Made by a program: the position numbers and the translations under genes
Assembly: GCF_003815915.1 (NCBI RefSeq)
Contig: NZ_CP033929.1
Span: 2,852,001 to 2,916,000, forward strand
Direction of reading: 5' to 3'
Origin: Chryseobacterium indoltheticum
GTDB lineage: Bacteria; Bacteroidota; Bacteroidia; Flavobacteriales; Weeksellaceae
DNA length: 64,000 nucleotides
Shown here: in pieces, positions 54,373 to 63,299 of the stretch
Layout of the letters: every line of letters starts with the position of its first letter
Position numbering within the stretch: the stretch's first letter is position 1
The notes under the pieces: generated by a model
Told to the model about the DNA's origin: nothing
What the model saw: the letters and a program-made list of their open reading frames with translations, nothing else
The model's database searches: none

Positions 54373-54864
54373 TTAGAGTTTATTATAATTTTTCAAATCA
54401 TTTTTAAGATTTTGAGATTCTTTCAGATAATCTGTTTTTTCATCATTATTAAATGTTCCAACAGATTTTATGAGTCTATCGTTTTCATAATAGCATCTTA
54501 ATTCAGAAAGTTTTTGAGGCTTTTTTAAATATCCGTATTCATCAACGGTTTGATATTTTATTGAGTGAACAAAAATCAGTTGATTATTTTCTGAAAAAAA
54601 ATATTTAGTCACAATATTCCAGGCCGACAAACCGATAAAATGCTCCATCTTTTTAAGCGCACCGTTTTTATAAAATCCTTTTAATTCAATTCCGTTATCT
54701 GTTACCTGATTATTATCCATAAAATATGAATAAGGAACTGTTTTAATTGTAAAATCTTTGGTTTGATTAATTTTTTGAACAGTTTTCCTTACAGGTTCAA
54801 TATTTTGACCAAAACTCAATCCCGATAACATAATGAGTAGAAATGGAATCAATTTTTTCATCAA
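54373..54864 (-). CDS. Secreted hypothetical protein
   Basis: 163 aa with a signal peptide (KKLIPFLLIMLSGLSFGQ). A mixed Lys/Asp/Tyr-rich mature part (QVTDNGIELKGFYKNGALKK) suggests a MORN/toxin-antitoxin-like beta repeat. It lies 6 nt downstream of the DUF4476 gene and is likely in the same transcript. No known family. Confidence 0.6.
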   Translation of the reverse strand: MMKKLIPFLLIMLSGLSFGQNIEPVRKTVQKINQTKDFTIKTVPYSYFMDNNQVTDNGIELKGFYKNGALKKMEHFIGLSAWNIVTKYFFSENNQLIFVHSIKYQTVDEYGYLKKPQKLSELRCYYENDRLIKSVGTFNNDEKTDYLKESQNLKNDLKNYNKL

Positions 54865-54870
54865 AGAATT

Positions 54871-55746
54871 TTAATTTTTAGATACAAAGTCCATCAAATC
54901 TCGTCTGCTACTTTCAAAATCTAATGCATCACCAACGACAAAATATTTTTGCTTATCAACACATTTTGCAAATAACGATTTAGCTAAAGCAATTTTATTT
55001 TTATCAAAGCTCAGATCTTTTACCAAAACGCTAATTTGCTCCGATGTAAACATTGCGTGACGACCTTGTTGATTAATAAAAGTTATTTTTTTATCATCAA
55101 ACCAGGCATCTTGTTTCATCGTACTTAAAAACTGTTGGAACGTTTGATTATCCATCACGTTAGGATAATTTATGTTTCCGATGTTTCCTGAATTTCCGTA
55201 AGGATTGTTCCAGATGTCATTCCAGTCATTAAAGCCGTAATAGCCATTTTGAAGCGGATAAGAATCTAAAAGATATAAACCTTCGTCCGTGAAAAAATCG
55301 AGAACCAGTCTGCTATTATTTTTAACATTTAAGGTTGTTCTGTACATCAAAAATCCGTTCTCGTAGATTGAGATAGGAATTCTTCCCGCTGGTAAATCAA
55401 AAAATCTATACTTGCCCGAATTGTTCGCAATCAACTGATCTGCCAATTCAACAGAAAAATTTCCCTGCTCAGGAATTCTCAGAAAAACTTCCGCATATCC
55501 GTAATTATTATTCCATTGGTAATTTGAGTTTGCAGGTCTTTTGTTTGTATTATTCTGATTATTTGAATTTCTGAACCCTGAAGAATTATCTGAATTATTG
55601 TTTCGTAAATCTTGCCTTTTGGAGGTTGTAGATTCAATTTCCTTTTTAGAGACTTCATTTTTTAAAAGTTCACCCGCTTTTCCTGCTTCCTGCGCAAAAA
55701 ATAATAGTCCGGATAAGATTGAACAAATTATAAATATTTTTTTCAT
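54871..55746 (-). CDS. DUF4476-domain secreted protein
   Basis: 291 aa with a signal peptide (KKIFIICSILSGLLFFAQ). An Asn-rich linker (NNQNNTNKRPANSNYQW) is followed by a beta-sandwich region (VELADQLIANNSGKYRFFDL) and a C-terminal DUF4476 domain (about 195-288; FQQFLSTMKQDAWFDDKK, FDKNKIALAKSLFAKCVDKQ). These occur in many Bacteroidetes and appear to be exported; the function is unknown. Confidence 0.85.
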   Translation of the reverse strand: MKKIFIICSILSGLLFFAQEAGKAGELLKNEVSKKEIESTTSKRQDLRNNNSDNSSGFRNSNNQNNTNKRPANSNYQWNNNYGYAEVFLRIPEQGNFSVELADQLIANNSGKYRFFDLPAGRIPISIYENGFLMYRTTLNVKNNSRLVLDFFTDEGLYLLDSYPLQNGYYGFNDWNDIWNNPYGNSGNIGNINYPNVMDNQTFQQFLSTMKQDAWFDDKKITFINQQGRHAMFTSEQISVLVKDLSFDKNKIALAKSLFAKCVDKQKYFVVGDALDFESSRRDLMDFVSKN

Positions 55747-55876
55747 AATGATTTCATTTCATAGTGAATTCGCTGTCTATTTCCATGCCAAAAAAGAATA
55801 ATTTTAATTAAAATAAAATTTAAAATTAATCCATTTAACCTTGTTAAAAATATTGAATCCAAGCGAAGTTCAGACA

Positions 55877-55912
55877 AAAAAAAGAGAAATCAAAAATATG
55901 ATTTCTCTTTAT
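55877..55912 (-). terminator. Terminator of lpdA
   Basis: Minus strand AAAGAGAAATC / GATTTCTCTTT around a short loop with a T-run, 22 nt past the lpdA stop. Confidence 0.8.
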
Positions 55913-55934
55913 AATATAATGTATGATTTTTCAA

Positions 55935-57338
55935 TTACATGTGAAGTGCTCTCTTTCCGGTAGCATCCAATGCAGCTTCCTTCACAGCTTCTGCGTAAGT
56001 CGGGTGAGCGTGAGAACTTCTTGCGATGTCTTCTGCACTTGCACGAAATTCCATTGCAATTACCCCTTCAGCAACCAAATCGGCAGCTCTCGCTCCGATC
56101 ATGTGGAAACCAAGAACCTCATCTGTTTTTTCGTCAGCAATAATTTTCACCAAACCGTCGATATCACCACTTGCACGGCTTCTTCCTAATGCTCTCATTG
56201 GGAAAGTTCCGATCTTGTAAGCAACACCTTCTTCCTTCAATTGCTCTTCAGTTTTACCAACTCCGGCAACTTCAGGCCAAGTGTATACAACACCAGGAAT
56301 TAAGTTATAATTAATGTGAGGTTTTTGTCCTGCCAAAGTTTCAGCAACGAAAACTCCTTCTTCTTCAGCTTTGTGAGCCAACATTGCCCCTTTAATTACA
56401 TCACCGATTGCGTAAATGTTTGCAACATTAGTCTGTAAATGATCGTTTGTTTTCACTCTTCCTCTTTCGTCAAGCTCTACGCCTGCTTTTTCAAGGCCAA
56501 GACCTTCTGTATAAGGTTTTCTACCTACAGAAACCAAACAGTAATCTCCTTCAACGGTTACTTCTTCTCCTTTTTTATCTTTAGCCGTAACTTTTACAGA
56601 GTCTCCATTTCTTTCAACTGCAGAAACCGCTGTAGAAAGCATGAATTTCATTCCTTGTTTTTTAAGAACTTTAGTCAATTCTTTGCTTAAAGCTCCATCC
56701 ATTGTAGGAATGATTTTGTCCATAAACTCAACCACAGTAACCTGAGCTCCTAATCTTAAGTAAACAGAACCTAATTCAAGACCGATAACTCCACCTCCGA
56801 TTACTACTAAATGCTTAGGAATTTCTTTTAAATTTAAAGCTTCTGTAGAAGTGATCACTCTTTCTTTGTCTAACGTGATGAAAGGTAAAGATGATGGTTT
56901 AGAACCTGTTGCAATGATCGTATATTTAGATTCTATTGTTTCTGTAGAACCGTCGTTTTTAGTTACTTTAATCTGAGTTGCAGATTCGAAGCTTCCAAGA
57001 CCTTCAAAAACAGTGATTTTGTTTTTGTCCATCAAAAAGTTAATACCTTTTGTAGTCTGCTCTACCACTTCGTTTTTTCTCGCAATCATTCTTGCAATAT
57101 CTGCTTTTGGCTCGTTAATGATAATTCCGTGGTTTTCAAAATTGTGCTTTGCGTTTTCGAAATGCTCAGAGCTGTCTAAAAGCGCTTTTGAAGGAATACA
57201 TCCAACGTTAAGACAAGTTCCGCCTAAAGTTGAATATTTTTCAATAATTGCTGTTTTGAAACCCAATTGTGCAGCGCGAATAGCAGCTACATAACCTCCA
57301 GGACCAGAACCGATTACGGTAACATCGAATTGACTCAT
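55935..57338 (-). CDS. lpdA: Dihydrolipoyl dehydrogenase (E3)
   Basis: 467 aa flavoprotein oxidising dihydrolipoamide in the 2-oxoacid dehydrogenase complexes and glycine cleavage system. FAD-binding GSGPGGYVAAIRAAQLG (10-26), active disulfide C42-C47 in GGTCLNVGCIPSK, NAD-binding GGGVIGLELGSVYLRLG, and the catalytic His/Glu in HAHPTYAEAVKE near the C-terminus. No N-terminal lipoyl domain. Stands alone; no E1/E2 gene is nearby. Confidence 0.95.
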   Translation of the reverse strand: MSQFDVTVIGSGPGGYVAAIRAAQLGFKTAIIEKYSTLGGTCLNVGCIPSKALLDSSEHFENAKHNFENHGIIINEPKADIARMIARKNEVVEQTTKGINFLMDKNKITVFEGLGSFESATQIKVTKNDGSTETIESKYTIIATGSKPSSLPFITLDKERVITSTEALNLKEIPKHLVVIGGGVIGLELGSVYLRLGAQVTVVEFMDKIIPTMDGALSKELTKVLKKQGMKFMLSTAVSAVERNGDSVKVTAKDKKGEEVTVEGDYCLVSVGRKPYTEGLGLEKAGVELDERGRVKTNDHLQTNVANIYAIGDVIKGAMLAHKAEEEGVFVAETLAGQKPHINYNLIPGVVYTWPEVAGVGKTEEQLKEEGVAYKIGTFPMRALGRSRASGDIDGLVKIIADEKTDEVLGFHMIGARAADLVAEGVIAMEFRASAEDIARSSHAHPTYAEAVKEAALDATGKRALHM

Positions 57339-57436
57339 TTTATATTTTTATTTATTATTATCTGATTAATTAATTCTTACAAATTTAATGATTAATTATC
57401 ACGCACCCAAGTGAGTTTTGTCAAGTTTTTTGTTGC

Positions 57437-57548
57437 GGGATGATGGATGTTAGAAGATGGAAATTTAATTGATTGAGAATATTTTTCAAGCAGGAAGTTT
57501 GAAGATGGATGATGGATGTTTAAATGATTGAGAATATTTTTTAAGCAT
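57437..57548. repeat. Short tandem duplication in the lpdA upstream gap
   Basis: GATGATGGATGTT at 57439 and 57508, each followed by GATTGAGAATATTTTT(C/T)AAGCA at 57470 and 57525. The two roughly 55-69 bp copies differ at a few bases. No gene here (57339-57565); the lpdA promoter must lie in this region. Confidence 0.65.
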
Positions 57549-57565
57549 CTGACATCTAGCCTAGT

Positions 57566-57910
57566 TTACAAATTCAATTTCCCTTCTCCAAAAACTTCTT
57601 TATTTCCAAAATAAGAACCGCCGCAAATGTACCATGGAAGGTTTTCCAAATATTCTATTGCATTTTCAGGTTTCATTTCTGCAACTTCCTTTTTAGCTAT
57701 AATTCCCTTGAACCATCTGCTTAATTCTGGAGCGGTTTCGGATTCAACAGTGTATTTAAGCCAAATTCTTTGACAAAGTCTGCATTGAATGATACTCACT
57801 TCTGCATTTTTATCATTGGTAAAATCTGTACCAACTATTGAAGTTCTATATTCATATTCACTTAAGTCGTGTTTTTCGCAAGCACAACCCAGTTTCGGAA
57901 GTTTTTTCAT
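57566..57910 (-). CDS. Hypothetical protein with a possible zinc site
   Basis: 114 aa. Cys residues in LGCACEKHDLS (C9, C11) and IIQCRLCQRIW (C42, C45) suggest a small zinc ribbon; the rest contains GSYFGNKEVFGEGKLNL. No signal peptide. Family not recognised. A stand-alone gene between a short repeat and a glycosyltransferase. Confidence 0.6.
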   Translation of the reverse strand: MKKLPKLGCACEKHDLSEYEYRTSIVGTDFTNDKNAEVSIIQCRLCQRIWLKYTVESETAPELSRWFKGIIAKKEVAEMKPENAIEYLENLPWYICGGSYFGNKEVFGEGKLNL

Positions 57911-57969
57911 GAATGAAATATTGATTTTAAATAAAATTGAGATGCAAATTTAAGAAAATATAAAGATTA

Positions 57970-59055
57970 TTATTTCTTCATCAAATCCAACAAAATCTTC
58001 TCATATCTATCTAAAATAATTTCTTTGGAAAATCTAGATTTTATAGAATTTTTTATCGCATCCTGATCATACGACTGATGTAAAATCTGCATAATTTTTT
58101 GCGAGAAATCTTCGGGATTTTCAATATCAGAAATCTCACCGTTTATTCTGTCTTGAATAATTTCGTTGATTCCGCCACGACAATTATTAGCCAACGAATA
58201 CGTTCCACAAGCTCCCGCTTCCAATAAGACATTAGGAAAACCTTCGTAACGCGAAGAAAGAATAAACAAATCAGCAAACTTCAGAAATTGATACGGATTT
58301 TCTTGTCTGCCATGAAAAACAACTTTTTTTAGACCTAAAAAATCTTTCATCTGATTCAGCAATTCACGATCTCTTCCATCTCCTAAAATATGAAGGATAA
58401 TTTTCTCATTTTTAAGTCTTGAAAAAACTTTCAGCAAATTGTCGAAACCTTTTCTAGCCGACAAATTGCCGATAGCAACCACATTTTTATAATTGTATTG
58501 AAAGCTTTCAGGTTTTGTAGAAATGAGAAGTTTTTCATTGATAAAATCAAAATCTACAGGATTATTGATTTTGGTAATTTTATGTTTTTTTATATTGAAA
58601 TTATGTACAAGATCATTCATCATATCATCGCTTTGCGCAATAATCTGTTGGTAATTGTTGTAAAAATTATAGAAGAATTTTATTTCTTTTCTGGTGACAT
58701 GCTCAGAAACTACATTGGTTTCTCTTGCAATAAATTTAATTTTTGGAAAAAGCTTTATAAATAAAGATAAATAGGCATTCACCTCACCAAATCCTGAAAA
58801 AACAATATCGGGTTTTCTGCGGTAAATTTGTGAAAGAATCGGTTTTAAAGAATTTCTGATTCTTTCAATATTCAGATCAATAATTTCGATGTCTTTTTTA
58901 AGAAAATCCAGATAACCACCTTGTTTTCGTAAAAGCAAAATCTTAGGTTCAAAACGATCTCTGGAAAGATGATTTGCAATGGTGGTAACGATTCTTTCTG
59001 CACCTCCGGTTTCGAGATCCGGCAGAATAAACATGACAGAAATTTTCTTATTCAT
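57970..59055 (-). CDS. GT4-family glycosyltransferase
   Basis: 361 aa GT-B fold. N-terminal VMFILPDLETGGAERIVTTI with GGAER, a middle YKNVVAIGNLSARKGFDNLL, GDGRDRELLN and the donor-binding SSRYEGFPNVLLEAGACG with the EX7E pair. Retaining transferase that adds a sugar from a nucleotide donor to a lipid or glycan acceptor; wzx/wzy genes are not in view, so the target (LPS, capsule, exopolysaccharide) is unknown. Confidence 0.9.
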   Translation of the reverse strand: MNKKISVMFILPDLETGGAERIVTTIANHLSRDRFEPKILLLRKQGGYLDFLKKDIEIIDLNIERIRNSLKPILSQIYRRKPDIVFSGFGEVNAYLSLFIKLFPKIKFIARETNVVSEHVTRKEIKFFYNFYNNYQQIIAQSDDMMNDLVHNFNIKKHKITKINNPVDFDFINEKLLISTKPESFQYNYKNVVAIGNLSARKGFDNLLKVFSRLKNEKIILHILGDGRDRELLNQMKDFLGLKKVVFHGRQENPYQFLKFADLFILSSRYEGFPNVLLEAGACGTYSLANNCRGGINEIIQDRINGEISDIENPEDFSQKIMQILHQSYDQDAIKNSIKSRFSKEIILDRYEKILLDLMKK

Positions 59056-59093
59056 CCTAAGATTTTTTAAAGTATTTCAAAGGAATTCAGGTC

Positions 59094-59417
59094 TCACAAC
59101 AGGTCTGGAAAGTCCTGAGAATGATTATTTGTAATATGATTTATTAAAAATTTATGCTCTTTCTGATCAAAAAATATATACCAAGACGTATTGTTGTTTG
59201 CTTTGTATTTTATAAACTTTTTACCAAATTTCTGATAAGCTAATGGTGAACTTTTGCTGATAGGTTTCATAACATTAAAATCTATAAAATCATAAATTTT
59301 ATCTGCATAAAACTGACAATCAACTCTAAATCCAAAATATTCTTTAGCATATAAAATCTCAACTAATTCTTCAATAGATTGATGAAATTCTTCAGAATAA
59401 ATAACTATTTCTTCCAA
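59094..59417 (-). CDS. RelE/ParE-like toxin candidate
   Basis: 107 aa. The fold pattern (helix YSEEFHQSIEELVEILYAK, then FGKKFIKYKANNNTSWYIFF and beta-strands) resembles the RelE/ParE ribonuclease-gyrase inhibitor superfamily; no catalytic His/Arg/Lys set can be proven. It overlaps the upstream antitoxin-like gene by 13 nt. If a toxin, it would cleave mRNA or block gyrase. Confidence 0.65.
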   Translation of the reverse strand: MEEIVIYSEEFHQSIEELVEILYAKEYFGFRVDCQFYADKIYDFIDFNVMKPISKSSPLAYQKFGKKFIKYKANNNTSWYIFFDQKEHKFLINHITNNHSQDFPDLL

Positions 59418-59653
59418 GGTAAACTTTCAATAAATTTCCTTGTTCTTCTCCTTGATTCTTCTGATGTTAATCCTTTCGCAAATCGTTCATCAAAATCATC
59501 TTTCACAGCATATTCAGCTTGAGATTCTGCAACGTGACTCACCGAAGTTTTTCTATTCTTAATCTCAAGCAACTCTGCAATATCTTCAAGCTCATCCATT
59601 TCTTTTATCCACTGAATAAGTTCTTTTTTAGCTTCTGTTATTGGATTTTCCAT
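59405..59653 (-). CDS. Antitoxin-like partner protein
   Basis: 82 aa, charged, helix-rich: a first helix-turn-like part (KKELIQWIKEMDELEDIAEL) and a C-terminal arm KDDFDERFAKGLTSEESRRR with FIESLPWKK. Such proteins precede RelE-like toxins in Bacteroidetes. The gene starts 16 nt after the recQ stop and overlaps the toxin start by 13 nt. No RHH/HTH motif is certain. Confidence 0.65.
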   Translation of the reverse strand: MENPITEAKKELIQWIKEMDELEDIAELLEIKNRKTSVSHVAESQAEYAVKDDFDERFAKGLTSEESRRRTRKFIESLPWKK

Positions 59654-59669
59654 TTTAATTTAATCAAAA

Positions 59670-61874
59670 TTAATTGGCAACATCGCTGATAAACTTTATT
59701 CTCAGCATCCTTACTTCTTCGTCAGAAAGCTCATCACCAAACTCATCAAGCAAAACTTTCATGCTGTCGCTTTCAGATTCGTTCATAAATTCCATAAAAT
59801 CATCTACAACATCTTCATCAAAATTATCTTCGATATAATAATCGATGTTTAGTTTTGTCCCCTGATAAACAATACGCTCCATCTCCTTTAATAAATCATT
59901 CATCGAAAGGTTTTTGGCTCTTGCGATATCTTCAAGATCAATTTTTTTATCGGTACTCTGAATGATAAAAACCTTGTGGCTAGATTTATTCGCAACCTGC
60001 TTCAAAACCATATCCTGAGTACGCTCTATATTGTTGTCTTCAACATATTTTGCTATAAAATCGGCAAACTCTTTTCCGTATTTTTTGGCTTTTCCTTCTC
60101 CAACTCCGTAGATTTTAGCAATCTCTTCAACAGTAATCGGATATTGCACAGTCATATCTTCCAAACTAGGATCCATAAAAACCGTATAAGGTGGAATCTG
60201 ATGTTTTTTGGCTACTTTTTTTCTAAGGTCTTTTAAAAGGGCAAATAAATTTTGGTCTAAACCTCCACTCGACTGCATCTGTACCTGATCACTTTCAGCT
60301 TTTGTTTGTGAAAGATCAAATTCACGATCTTCAGCGATTAAAAATGGATCTTTTAAATCACCGGTTAAGACTTTTTTACCCTTTTCAGAGATTTTTAAAA
60401 CACCGTATGTTTCGATGTCTTTCTGTAAAAAATTTTGTACGGTCGCCTGTCTTAGAATTGTTTTCCAGTAATTATCTTTTTCTGATTTTCCAAACCCGAA
60501 AAATGAACTTTGCTCTAGTTTATAGGACTTTGTAACAGCATTTTCTTTTCCAACAATTACAGAAATCAAATCTTTTGATTTAAATTTTTCTTTTGTTTCG
60601 TTGATTAATTCCAGTGTTTTTCTTAAATCGTCTGTAGCATCTTTCAGCTTTGGCGGATTTGATGCATTGTCACACATTTTTGCTCCGTCACCATTTACCG
60701 GATCGAAAGTTTCACCAAAATAATATAATATATACTGTCTTCGGCTCATAGAAGTCTCAGCATAGCCGACTACTTCATTTAAAAGCTGCAAACCGATTTC
60801 TCTTTCAGAAACAGGTTTTTGAGCCAAGAATTTCTCTAATTTCTCAATATCTTTAGGATCATAGAAGGCCAAGCAATATCCTTCTCCTCCATCACGGCCT
60901 GCTCGACCCGTTTCCTGGTAATAACTTTCCAGAGATTTTGGAAAATCGTAATGAATCACGAAACGTACATCAGGTTTATCGATTCCCATCCCAAATGCAA
61001 TTGTTGCTACAATAACATCCGCTTCTTCCATCAAAAACTTATCCTGATTGGCGACCCTCACTTTCTGATCAAGACCGGCATGATACGGAAGTGCATTGAT
61101 TCCATTTACCTGAAGAAGCTGGGCAAATTCTTCCACTTTTCTTCGGCTTAAACAGTAAACAATTCCCGATTTCCCTTTATTTTTATTGATAAACTTTACA
61201 ATTTCTTTATCAATATTAACTTTAGGAGTGACTTCGTAAAATAAATTAGCTCTGTTAAAACTTTCTTTAAACACCAAAGCATTGGTCATTCCTAAAGTTT
61301 TTTGAATATCATCCTGTACCTTCGGGGTTGCAGTTGCGGTTAAAGCAATTACCGGAACATCTGCAATTTTATCAATGATTTGCTTTAAATTTCTGTATTC
61401 TGGTCTGAAATCATGCCCCCATTCTGATATACAGTGCGCTTCATCGATTGCAACGAACGATATTTTTACATCTTTCAGAAATTCCAGATAATCTTCTTTG
61501 ATCAAAGATTCCGGAGCTACGTAAAGAAGCTTTGTTTTACCGCTTTTTATATCATCAAAGACCTGTTTGGTCTGAGTTTTGTTAAGAGAAGAATTAAGAA
61601 CGTGGGCTACACCGGTTTCAGAAGAAAGACCATTTACTGCATCTACCTGATTTTTCATCAGGGCAATAAGCGGTGAAACAACGATTGCCGTACCCTCAGA
61701 AATAAGAGCAGGAAGCTGATAACACAGCGACTTACCGCCTCCTGTAGGCATCAGTACGAAAATATCTTTTCCGTTTAAGAGATTATTAATGATCTCTTCC
61801 TGCTGTCCTTTAAAGGTAGAAAACCCGAAGTATTTTTTTAATTCGCCTGATAAATTGGCTTTTTTTGCGCTCAT
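59670..61874 (-). CDS. recQ: ATP-dependent DNA helicase RecQ
   Basis: 734 aa, longer than E. coli RecQ (about 610). SF2 motifs: [16 protein letters not shown] (Walker A), [17 protein letters not shown] (II), [10 protein letters not shown] (III), [13 protein letters not shown] (VI). An RQC zinc/winged-helix region follows (about 350-510) and an HRDC domain near 530-610. The extra C-terminal about 100 aa contains a HTH-like segment ([20 protein letters not shown]) and an acidic tail. Unwinds forks, recombination intermediates and G-quadruplexes. Confidence 0.93.
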   Translation of the reverse strand: MSAKKANLSGELKKYFGFSTFKGQQEEIINNLLNGKDIFVLMPTGGGKSLCYQLPALISEGTAIVVSPLIALMKNQVDAVNGLSSETGVAHVLNSSLNKTQTKQVFDDIKSGKTKLLYVAPESLIKEDYLEFLKDVKISFVAIDEAHCISEWGHDFRPEYRNLKQIIDKIADVPVIALTATATPKVQDDIQKTLGMTNALVFKESFNRANLFYEVTPKVNIDKEIVKFINKNKGKSGIVYCLSRRKVEEFAQLLQVNGINALPYHAGLDQKVRVANQDKFLMEEADVIVATIAFGMGIDKPDVRFVIHYDFPKSLESYYQETGRAGRDGGEGYCLAFYDPKDIEKLEKFLAQKPVSEREIGLQLLNEVVGYAETSMSRRQYILYYFGETFDPVNGDGAKMCDNASNPPKLKDATDDLRKTLELINETKEKFKSKDLISVIVGKENAVTKSYKLEQSSFFGFGKSEKDNYWKTILRQATVQNFLQKDIETYGVLKISEKGKKVLTGDLKDPFLIAEDREFDLSQTKAESDQVQMQSSGGLDQNLFALLKDLRKKVAKKHQIPPYTVFMDPSLEDMTVQYPITVEEIAKIYGVGEGKAKKYGKEFADFIAKYVEDNNIERTQDMVLKQVANKSSHKVFIIQSTDKKIDLEDIARAKNLSMNDLLKEMERIVYQGTKLNIDYYIEDNFDEDVVDDFMEFMNESESDSMKVLLDEFGDELSDEEVRMLRIKFISDVAN

Positions 61875-61906
61875 CTAATTTTGTATTGCTAAATTTGCAT
61901 CCAATC

Positions 61907-61914
61907 CAAAGTTA
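61907..61914 (-). promoter_or_regulatory. -7 box TAACTTTG of recQ
   Basis: Exact TAnnTTTG on the minus strand, about 33 nt before the recQ ATG at 61874, in the 146-bp divergent gap with kdsD. Confidence 0.4.
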
Positions 61915-62020
61915 TAAAATTTTTACTGAAAATAAAAGCAATAGAATTTTTTAGTAACCAAATTTATATTAAGTATAAATTGAAATCTTTGGCAATCTAC
62001 ATACTAATTTCGTTATAAAA

Positions 62021-62980
62021 ATGGAAAGAGACAAAATTATCTCAATAGCAAAAAGCACACTGACCATAGAAATTTCCGAACTGGAAAAATTAAAAGAAAG
62101 AATTGGAGACGAATTTATAAAAGCAGTACAGCTTATTCATGCTGCTACAGGGAAACTCATCGTGGTTGGTATCGGAAAATCGGCTCATGTAGGAAATAAA
62201 ATTGTCGCTACGCTAAATTCTACAGGAACTCCATCTCAATTTTTGCATGCTTCAGAAGCTATTCACGGAGATTTGGGTGTCATTCAAAAACAGGATGTAG
62301 TTTTATGCATTTCAAATTCGGGAAATTCCCCTGAGATCACCAATCTTGTTTCTTATTTAAAAGATTATTCTTCTGCATTAATTGGAATGACGGGAAACAG
62401 AAAAAGCAAACTTGCAGAATTTTCTGATGTCATTTTAGATACTCATGTAGATCTGGAAGCGTGTCCGAATAAACTGGCTCCAACAAGTTCTACGACCAAT
62501 CAAATGGCTTTGGGAGATGCTTTGGCAATTTGCCTGATGGAACTGAATGAATTTAAAGAAAATGATTTTGCTAAATTTCATCCGGGAGGAAGTTTAGGTA
62601 AAAACTTAACGGCAAGAGTTGAGCAGTTTCTTTCTTCACAAAAACCTCAGGTTTATGAGGATTCTTCGATAAGAGATGTTATTATTTCTATTAGTGCATC
62701 AAGTCACGGTATAACCGTTGTTACAGATAACGATAAAATCACCGGCGTTGTTACCGACGGAGATTTGCGAAGAATGTTGATGAAGGGTGACGATATTTCT
62801 AAAGTTTTGGCGAAAGATATTATGTCTGCAAATCCTAAAACAATTGAGAAAGATGTTTTGGCAAAAGAAGCTATGAAAGTTCTGAAAGACAATAATATCG
62901 GACAATTAATTGTAACTGAAAACGGGCAATATTTCGGAATTATTGATCTTCATACATTATTGGACGAAGGAATTAATTAA
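62021..62980 (+). CDS. kdsD: Arabinose-5-phosphate isomerase (KpsF/GutQ)
   Basis: 319 aa. Interconverts ribulose-5-P and arabinose-5-P for KDO and LPS synthesis. N-terminal SIS domain (about 35-180) with GIGKSAHVGNKIVATLNSTG and ISNSGNSPEI; KFHPGGSLGKNL marks the end of the SIS domain. Two CBS repeats (about 200-319) with GVVTDGDLRRML and IIDLHTLLD. Divergent from recQ. A strong candidate for LPS inner-core synthesis, but some paralogues serve only capsule. Confidence 0.93.
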   Translation: MERDKIISIAKSTLTIEISELEKLKERIGDEFIKAVQLIHAATGKLIVVGIGKSAHVGNKIVATLNSTGTPSQFLHASEAIHGDLGVIQKQDVVLCISNSGNSPEITNLVSYLKDYSSALIGMTGNRKSKLAEFSDVILDTHVDLEACPNKLAPTSSTTNQMALGDALAICLMELNEFKENDFAKFHPGGSLGKNLTARVEQFLSSQKPQVYEDSSIRDVIISISASSHGITVVTDNDKITGVVTDGDLRRMLMKGDDISKVLAKDIMSANPKTIEKDVLAKEAMKVLKDNNIGQLIVTENGQYFGIIDLHTLLDEGIN

Positions 62981-63034
62981 ATTTTTGATCCTATTTATTA
63001 GGTTCATTTTTAATTCATTGAAATAAAAAAACAG

Positions 63035-63240
63035 AAAATACGGAGGTGATATATATACGGTTTATGAAATTTCAGTTGCCAATGCTCAAAACAATTTGAA
63101 GTTTTAAAATCTATTTTGAACGAATTAGGCGTATATACTATTTAAGAAGAAATTAAATATAAAATGCCGTTTACATTTCATATAAAATTGATGAATTAAA
63201 AATTGTATTAGATAAAGAATTAGCTTATCAAAAACAGTAA
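63035..63240 (+). pseudogene. Degraded small gene before tatC
   Basis: Frames in pieces: GGDIYTVYEISVANAQNN, then (shifted) KSILNELGVYTI, then DELKIVLDKELAYQKQ to a stop at 63240. Consecutive pieces need at least two frame changes and one stop removed to join, so it is a remnant, not a real gene. No database check possible. It fills most of the 319-bp gap between kdsD and tatC. Confidence 0.4.
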
Positions 63241-63299
63241 GTAACTAAAATAATTGTTATAATTGCAAATTGAATCTCGGTATTCATAACATAAATTTT

